Source: Blasia pusilla (Eukaryota > Marchantiophyta > Marchantiopsida > Blasiales). From it: a DNA stretch of 64,000 nucleotides. Numbering within the stretch: the first letter of the stretch is position 1; each line of letters starts with the position of its first letter. The stretch spans positions 18,786,001 through 18,850,000 of the forward strand of contig CM114271.1 of assembly GCA_050084515.1 (NCBI GenBank), written 5' to 3'. A program made the translations under genes and the position numbers. Below are positions 58,001 through 64,000 of this stretch, one piece after another. A model generated the notes under the pieces. That model saw only the letters and a program-made list of their open reading frames with translations. It did not search any database and was not told the origin of the DNA.

Positions 58001-60410
58001 ATGAGCATGAATCTGCGGTCAATTACCCAAACTATTCAGAAGAGAAACATTTTGGACTTTCTCATGCAGTAGATTTGAATTTGGTGTGGCTTACTTATAA
58101 GCTGGCAGCCAAACATCAGGGTTGTTTGATGTTGTAAAGAGAATTGACATGCTGTAAAGCGTTGCTCGAAAGGAGGTAAAAACCTCCTTTCCTTGAACCG
58201 TATCCTCGAAAAGGATGTAACCCAACCAACTTGAGAAGAGTAAGAACAACGCCAAGAGAGCCTGCCGTTAAAAGAATACTGTTATTGGTAGGAGAAGCTC
58301 AAAGAGAAAAAGGAAAAATGTGAACGTTGGGGTATGAGAAGAAGAACGTCTTTGTAATCTCTGGGAAGGCAGACAGTTCTGAAGGTGAGTGAAATACGTT
58401 TAGAGTCCCTAAACCCACAGAGATCAAGATCGCCTACAATCTGCTGAATCAGACTACGAAGGAAAAATGCAATTATCACCCAGCATTAATGAAGCAACTT
58501 ATGCCCAACTAGTGGTTTACACCCGCATCAGGGTATCAAATTGTGGAAGATTGGGAATACTCACCGCCACATCAATAAAGTCTGGCATGATTTGTATCAA
58601 AGTCTTCACACTGTCTCGTACTTCACTGCACGCAAACGACTTCCCCATTGTAAGCACATTCCCAAGGGCTTCTGTTTCCGAACAACAGTTGAAGTAAAAC
58701 TTCAAAAAATGAACTAAATTTTTTTTACTGACAGATGGACGATGGTATTGACGTCCAATCACAATAACCAAGGTCGAGGTTGGACTTGCATGCTGTAATG
58801 GCTTAAGTTAACTAACTTAAGAGTCTGCATGCCTCTTGTTGTCACTTAAACGAGATACTGAGTATGTGCAGCTATAAGTCAAGGAAAAGTTGTTTCTTGG
58901 TATGATAGCTAAAACGAGCACATGGAGATAAGTCCTGAGGTTCTACTTCCTCATGCAGGAAATAACAGAATGGTGTGGTTGAACTTTCATACGATTCTCC
59001 TGAGTGATGAGTGCGAAACCTACTGTTGACATTTGGGGGCTGTTGGAAGTGGTGTACCCTATTCTAGCCAAGCTATGGATGATTCATGCTCAAGACATCC
59101 GTTGCACATACTATGTGACAGAAAGCCTTGTTCATCGGAAGTCGAAGCATACAAGTTTTGAATCTAGTCATGAAAGGCGCCTGATGGATGGGATCCTGAG
59201 TTACAACCATAGAAGACACAAAGACTTCCGATGGAGTAAAATAAATTCAACAAATCAGGTCCACGTCTTTTAACATCAGTGTACATTCTATATTTGTGCT
59301 CCACATCCTTATTAACTAGGGCTTTTATTAGTTGGAGTACCAGGTGTATCAAATTTCTATCTCAATCATTTCTCATTTCACCTGGGACAGTTAGAAATGC
59401 ACTAAATGCCATGCCCATCTGTCCACGATCCTTTTCTGGTAGTGCAGAATGAGGGAGATGAAACTACAGAAGGACAACGAGGGCTAATTAACACTTCCAA
59501 TTCACTGGTTTGTGTACTCAAGTGTCACATTAAAGTAGGGACTATCAGCTGGCCAGCTGGGACTACTTGACCTTGAGCTACCCGACAAAAAAGTTGCTAA
59601 AATGCCACTCAAAGAGGACATCACCATTCAAAAACCACAAACATGGATAAAAAATTGCCGAAAGTGTTGACTGGGACTGAATAGATATTGTACCCGAGAT
59701 TAGCAGCGACAAGAAAAACCCGGACATAAGGAGCAAAACGGAACGGCAGGCTGCTGATAGGCCCCGATGGTGTGACATAAATGAAATTTGCCACCGTATC
59801 GAGTGCTAGTATTACCAACAGAACTACCTGTACATGATTATGGACGATCCGATTTAAGTCAGCTCAATAAGAGAGAGAAGAGGAGAGCCTATAGTATTAA
59901 AGATACCTAAGGATTCATTGATAAAAGTTCAAGACCAAACAGTTCTACAAAGGCATCCAAACACTGGGGAAGGAAGAGTTCCTACTTTGAAAATGTTCAA
60001 ACCGGTGCTCCAAAACAACTTACTCCCCGAGAATAAAATGGGAAAGAAAGTGTAGACCACAAGTATCACGAATATAATCACCTGAGAAGAAGCAATTGCC
60101 AGATCTAGTTACATAGCAGATAGTGACACACTCATGATAATGATCAAAATCCTCCAAACCGTCCCCCTAGGAATCTTCTGTACAACATGATCATATTAGG
60201 AAAAACTCGAAGCCCCAAGGGGGAGAATTGAACCTCAAAGACAAGTGATTGTTCTCGGCTCAAGTAAGGCAGATCTCCCAGATAGTACTTGGATTTTGAA
60301 CCACAAGGATCAGGAAAATTGCCATCACACCACAGGGGTACCTGCATCCCATGCAACAGTGAAAAGCAGATTCTCAACCAAGCTGCACCTTCTTCTATAG
60401 GTCCTGCCTG
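52016..60410 (-). CDS. TPC1: Two-pore channel TPC1 (vacuolar cation channel), both termini unresolved
   Basis: TPC1 is the plant vacuolar two-pore channel, voltage- and Ca2+-gated. Nineteen minus-strand exons with GT-AG borders and matching phases: 60410(approx)-60234, 60081-59986, 59827-59694, 58625-58565, 58261-58095, 57640-57535, 57162-57085, 56955-56917, 56421-56320, 55796-55731, 55617-55474, 55140-55083, 54706-54599, 54270-54207, 53804-53636, 53078-53014, 52697-52607, 52375-52289, 52114-52016. Landmarks: [38 protein letters not shown], first pore [12 protein letters not shown]-hand 2 (DDSGDFKINKDE), ETTLDLEND, second voltage sensor [16 protein letters not shown], second pore [22 protein letters not shown]-hand 1 looks shortened (NLLDEE joined to DIQNREC). 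The first exons lie beyond the copia element or outside the window, and the last exon was not found. No stop breaks the exons seen. Confidence 0.9.
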
Positions 60411-60470
60411 ATGGTTGCTGACAATCCATGAACCCAGATCAACTATTACAAGCCTCAGTTGGAGACATAG
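60411..60470 (-). other. Junction between TPC1 and the copia element
   Basis: The minus-strand frame of the first recognised TPC1 exon stays open up to the LTR at 60471. A tatag acceptor near 60396-60400 could instead start that exon. The copia element is therefore either in the intron upstream of this exon or in its coding sequence. Confidence 0.5.
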
Positions 60471-61090
60471 TGTTGTAAAACATAGTAACTTGGAGTTTAC
60501 TATAGTGAAAAGTAACTGATAGAATTACTATAATAACTTAGTGTTTTACCACAGTAAACAGTAATTTCTTGTTACCATAGAGTTACCTCAGTAATTCTGA
60601 GAAATACTATGGGCGGCAGGCCCTAACCCTAAAAACCCTAAAACTTAGAAACTCATTCTCTTGGCTGTATATAACCCTCTGAGGGTGCCCTGCGAATTTA
60701 CATTCTCTTACACCTTTCTGGACACAACTCTCTGAGCTGAGGAGCTGATTGAGAAGCACTGAGTGTGCTTTGCTTACCTGAGTGGATTGTGCTTCTCACC
60801 TTAGTAGTTCAGTGTGCTAAGCACTGAGTGTGCTGCTGCTTACAGACTGAGAGGTCTGCTGACTTGAGGAGTTCAGTGAGTCTTGTGATACAAGGTGTAT
60901 AGTAGTACTAACCTGAGTGGTTGCTATTGAGATGTCTACTGCTGCTAACCTGAGTGGTTGCTATTGCACTAAGTGTGCTTGAGAATGCAAGGTGATCTGG
61001 TGATGCAGGTTGTCTAGCTCTTTCCTCTACAATCTAACCTGAGTGGTTGCTATTGCACTAAGTGTGCTTGTAATAGTTAGGTTGTAGAGA
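60471..61090 (+). repeat. Copia 5' LTR and leader (internal edge not resolved)
   Basis: Starts with TG and recurring agtaactt/tttacta words. It contains a telomere-like ccctaaccct and aaaccctaaaac (60621-60643), the TATA box at 60668 and a tandem motif cctgagtggttgctattg at about 60911, 60949 and 61038, two of which continue gcactaagtgtgcttg. I did not find a standard primer-binding site, so the LTR end is uncertain. Confidence 0.6.
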
Positions 61091-61110
61091 AACTCTGATT
61101 CTAAAAGGCT

Positions 61111-61863
61111 ATGGGCCCACAGGGCATGATATCAGGCAATGTCTCAGGATACCCTGGTGTTAATCTGACCATAGCACCTTTTGATGGGACTAACTATAGA
61201 CATTGGTCATTCCAAATGAAACTCCTTCTTCAGCAGAAGAGACTATGGGAGTTTGTGTCTTCTGAGGTGAAAGACCCAGATGAAATCAAGGATTTTGAAA
61301 ACAAGAATGGTGATGCTTACTCTACCATTTGCCTTCATACAGAGTGGTCTATTGCTGAAACTCTTAGGGATGAGAGTCTAGCTTGGAGGGTTTGGCAAAT
61401 CTTGCAAAATCAGTATGAGAAAGTTGTTGTATGTGAAGGGTTACAACTCTGGCGAGATTTCAGAACCATTGAGTTTGAGGAGGGTCAGAGCATGCAAGCG
61501 CATGTGGTACAGGTTCGAGCCATGTAGCTGAAGGTGAAAGCTGCACTACAGCTTGACTTTGAAGGTAAGAATTCCATCTTGCACTTCCTGGGGACATTAC
61601 CTCCTAGGTTTAATACCATCATCAAAATCCTTCACAACAAGGATGCAGAGCTGTCTTGGGAATACGTCACAACACAAATCATTCGAGAGGATGAAGAATG
61701 GAAGAAAGATCAAGAGGCAGATTCAGCTCTGTTAAGTTCAAACCTGCAAGGTGGACTCCTAATGAGAGGAGAGACACAAAAACAGATACACGAATCTGTT
61801 ACACTTGCAGGGAAAAGGGACATCTATCTCCTCAGTGTCCCAAGAATAAGAACTACAAGATGA
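61111..61863 (+). pseudogene. Copia gag
   Basis: Starts at the ATG of MGPQGMISG. It contains the copia gag core: IAPFDGTNYRHWSFQMKLLL, SLAWRVWQILQNQYE, and LHFLGTLPPRFNTIIKIL. A TAG lies at 61525-61527 within this otherwise open frame. The frame then shifts near 61720, where the C-terminal part continues with RFSSVKFKPARWTPNERRD. Confidence 0.85.
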
Positions 61864-62165
61864 AGAAATTCATCAAGAGATCTCACAAGGAGGGTGCAAT
61901 GATTGCTGAGCATGTTGCTGATGCAAATTACTCAGAATGGGGGTTAGTTACCAGCAAGGAGGCCACTCTCAAAAGTAAAGGTTGGTTTCTCGATTCTGGA
62001 GCTACTGCTCACATTTGCTATGACAAAGATCTTTTTTGTGAGTTTCATCCTGTGTCAAGTGCACAGTATGATGTTAAACAATGTCCTTTACGTACCAGAG
62101 TTCACAAAGAACTTGGTATCTGTGCATCAGCTTACAGAGAAAGGCATTCTTGTATTATTCCTTGA
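61698..62165 (+). pseudogene. Copia zinc knuckle and protease
   Basis: A CCHC knuckle, CYTCREKGHLSPQC, is followed by the protease site GWFLDSGATAHIC, the usual copia form. The protein is then disrupted near 62050: the family's protease C-terminus is shortened and the frame changes to the one continuing as VLYVPEFTKNLVSVHQL. Confidence 0.83.
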
Positions 62166-62880
62166 CAAAAGATGCATCCTTCAAAAGGGAGAAGAAGTTC
62201 TCTGCCAGGGTGTGGCAGAAGACAAATTGTTTCGATTGGTGGAAACAACAAAAGTTGAAGCGATGGTGGCTGCTGATGCCATGGTAGCTGAAAACTCCAA
62301 CAACATGAAACTGTGGCATCTTCGACTCGGCCATTTATCAGAGATCAACCTTCGTTCTCTACAGAAGATGGTGGAAGGGTTAAAACTACATGCTGATGGT
62401 AGATTGGACTTTTGTAGAGCATGTGCTGAGGGTAAATCTCACAAATTGTCATTTCCCAAGAAATCTTTGAGTAGATCAACAGGCCTTCTAGATCTCATCC
62501 ACTCAGATGTTTGGGGTTACATGACACAGAAGTCTCTAGGAGGAGCTGCTTGGTATGTGTCCTTTGTGGATGATTATAGCAGAAAAAGCTTTGTGTATCT
62601 GATGAAACACAAAGGTGAGGTTCTTGATAAGTTCAAGAACTTTGTGGCAATGGTGGAGCTACAGACAGGAAGAAAAGTGAAGAAAATTCGCTCAGATGGA
62701 GGCAAGGAGTACAGGAACAAAGAGTTCTCCTCCTTTTTGCAACAAAAGGATTTTGGCTGATGTCACAGCCAGAGACAGTCCCTCTCAGAATGGAGTAGCA
62801 GAGAGACTAAACAGAACTCTGTCAGAGAAGGCGTTGAGCATGCTCCAGCATGCAAATCTCAGGAAAAGCTTTTGGGAGCT
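62075..62880 (+). pseudogene. Copia integrase (GAG-pre-integrase and DDE core)
   Basis: The pre-integrase zinc region reads LWHLRLGHLSEINLRSL and CRACAEGKSHKLSF. The DDE core has Asp in LIHSDVWGYMT, Asp in IRSDGGKEYRNKEF and Glu in PSQNGVAERLNRTLSEKA. A frameshift near 62750 separates the second Asp from the Glu, and another near 62875 (KSFWE) precedes the RT-side frame. All catalytic residues remain. Confidence 0.86.
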
Positions 62881-64000
62881 GCAATCAAGACTGCAAACTT
62901 TCTGAGGAATGTAAGTCCTACTAGTGCTTTGAATGGGATGACTCCAGAAGAATGCTGGAGTGGTAAGAAGCCAGATATCTCCCACCTGAGAGTCTTTGGT
63001 TGTCCAGCTTACGTACATATCCCAAAGGAGCAAAGATCAAAATTCAGTAAGAAGGCTGAAAAGCTCATCTTTGTAGGATATGAGACTGGCTTGAAGGGAT
63101 ATGTTCTCTACAATCCAAAGACTGGACAGTGTGTCACAAGTAGAGATGTGCAGTTTGATGAAACCTGGGAAGGAGATCAGAAGAAAATTTCTGAAGTAGA
63201 GGGTGAATCATCATCACAACCGCAAATTACTTTTCATGCAGGAACTCCAACAACTGATCTAGAAAGAGATGCAGATCAAACCTCGAGACCATCTCGTGGA
63301 GAATTCCGTTCAGAAAATCTGAAGGTATATGTCAGGAGAAAGCAGAAAGTTGTCCAAACTGAGGAGAATCATCAGGAATCCAACTTTCAGCCTGCTGAAG
63401 TACCAGGTACCTCTGAAGATGCACAAACTGAAGAAGTGGCAGAGACATTGCCAAGGAGATCCGGAAGAACGAGAACACCTATTGACAGGTTGGGAGTTCA
63501 TCATGAGAAACAGGCTCACTCCTCAGTGGATGAAGAAGCTTGTCTTACTATGGATGGAGAGGATGAACCTCAAACACTTGCACAGGCTATGAGTAGACCT
63601 GATTGGAGCAAGTGGGAGATTGCCATTGATCAAGAGAAAAAGTCTCTTGCAAAGAATGGCACATGGGAGTGGACTGATCTTCCCAAAGAGAGGAGATCCA
63701 TTGGTTGCAAATGGGTTTTCAAGATCAAGAGAGGAGCTAACAATGAAGTGGTGAAGTACAAAGCTCGTCTTGTAGCAAAGGGTTTCAATCAGCAAGCTGA
63801 AGTTGATTATACAGAGACCTTTGCTCCTGTAGTACGGTATGGTTCCATAAGGTTGCTTTTAGCTCTAGCTGCTGAAGAAGATTGGGAGGTGGAGCAATTA
63901 GATGTGGAGACTGCTTTTCTGAATGGAGACCTGAAGGAAACCATCTACATGGATGTTCCAGATGGGTATGGTGGACATAGGGGCAATGCATGTTTGTTGA
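62881..64000 (+). CDS. Copia integrase C-terminus and reverse transcriptase N-terminal part (partial, open at window end)
   Basis: The frame from about 62881 to 64000 has no stop. It holds the integrase C-terminal block NGMTPEECWSGKKPDISHLR and LIFVGYETGLKGYVLYNP, a variable linker, the GRTRTPIDRLG motif, and then the copia-type RT: WEWTDLPKERRSIGCKWVFK, YKARLVAKGFNQQAEVDY, ETFAPVVRYGSIRLLLALAA and QLDVETAFLNGDLKETIYM with the first catalytic Asp. The YVDD box should lie beyond the window. Confidence 0.88.

Larger units (their letters stand above)
60471..64000 (+). mobile_element. Ty1/copia retrotransposon, runs past window end
   Basis: Order: LTR/leader, gag, zinc knuckle, protease, integrase, then RT, the diagnostic copia order (integrase before RT). 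The left end is TGTTGTAAAAC at 60471, with a TATATAA box at 60668-60674. The 5' half of the coding region has one TAG and several frameshifts. From about 62880 to the end of the window the frame is open. The right end and target duplication are outside the window. Confidence 0.88.

Overview
This window looks like a repeat-rich nuclear region of a land plant. The evidence is a plant-type vacuolar two-pore channel gene (TPC1), a plant trihelix-type DNA-binding gene, an ESF1 ribosome-biogenesis gene with telo-box-like motifs upstream, GT-AG introns throughout, and plant PIF/Harbinger, Ty3/gypsy and Ty1/copia elements. I cannot name the species. A non-flowering plant is my low-confidence guess, because the retrotransposon methyltransferases resemble DNMT3, a class I associate with non-angiosperm plants.

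Layout. 1-4.2 kb: a decayed PIF/Harbinger DNA transposon with a Myb/SANT-like gene (+) and a DDE transposase (-). 4.2-9.4 kb: no recognisable genes, but several foldbacks. 9.5-12.1 kb: ESF1 (-), two exons, apparently intact. 13-39.3 kb: a nest of three related Ty3/gypsy-like elements. Element C (-) occupies 12983-14850 plus 24540-30791. It was split by element B (+, 14851-24539) and its gag was hit by element D (+, 30792-about 39290). Solo-LTR-like insertions sit inside C (about 26860-28068) and D (36297-37297). 39.3-42.1 kb: unassigned. 42.2-44.1 kb: trihelix gene (-). 44.2-52 kb: GC-rich and then AT-rich intergenic DNA. 52.0-60.4 kb: TPC1 (-), 19 recognisable exons. 60471 to the end: a Ty1/copia element (+) adjoining the 5' part of TPC1 and running off the window.

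The main discovery is the gypsy-like family. All three copies carry a complete-order cytosine-5 DNA methyltransferase domain (motifs I, IV, VI, VIII, IX, X; DNMT3-like rather than permuted DRM-like) in the polyprotein between the aspartic protease and the reverse transcriptase. The two copies that retain the integrase C-terminus end in a PHD finger instead of a chromodomain. Their terminal repeats also look unusual: a 5' repeat A1, then the coding region, then B1-A2-B2 at the 3' end. This is the split-direct-repeat layout known from tyrosine-recombinase (DIRS/PAT-type) elements, here on an element with a DDE integrase and a short target duplication. All copies are broken by stops and frameshifts. 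In element B the stops are overwhelmingly TAG, as expected from CAG-to-TAG decay at CHG-methylated sites.
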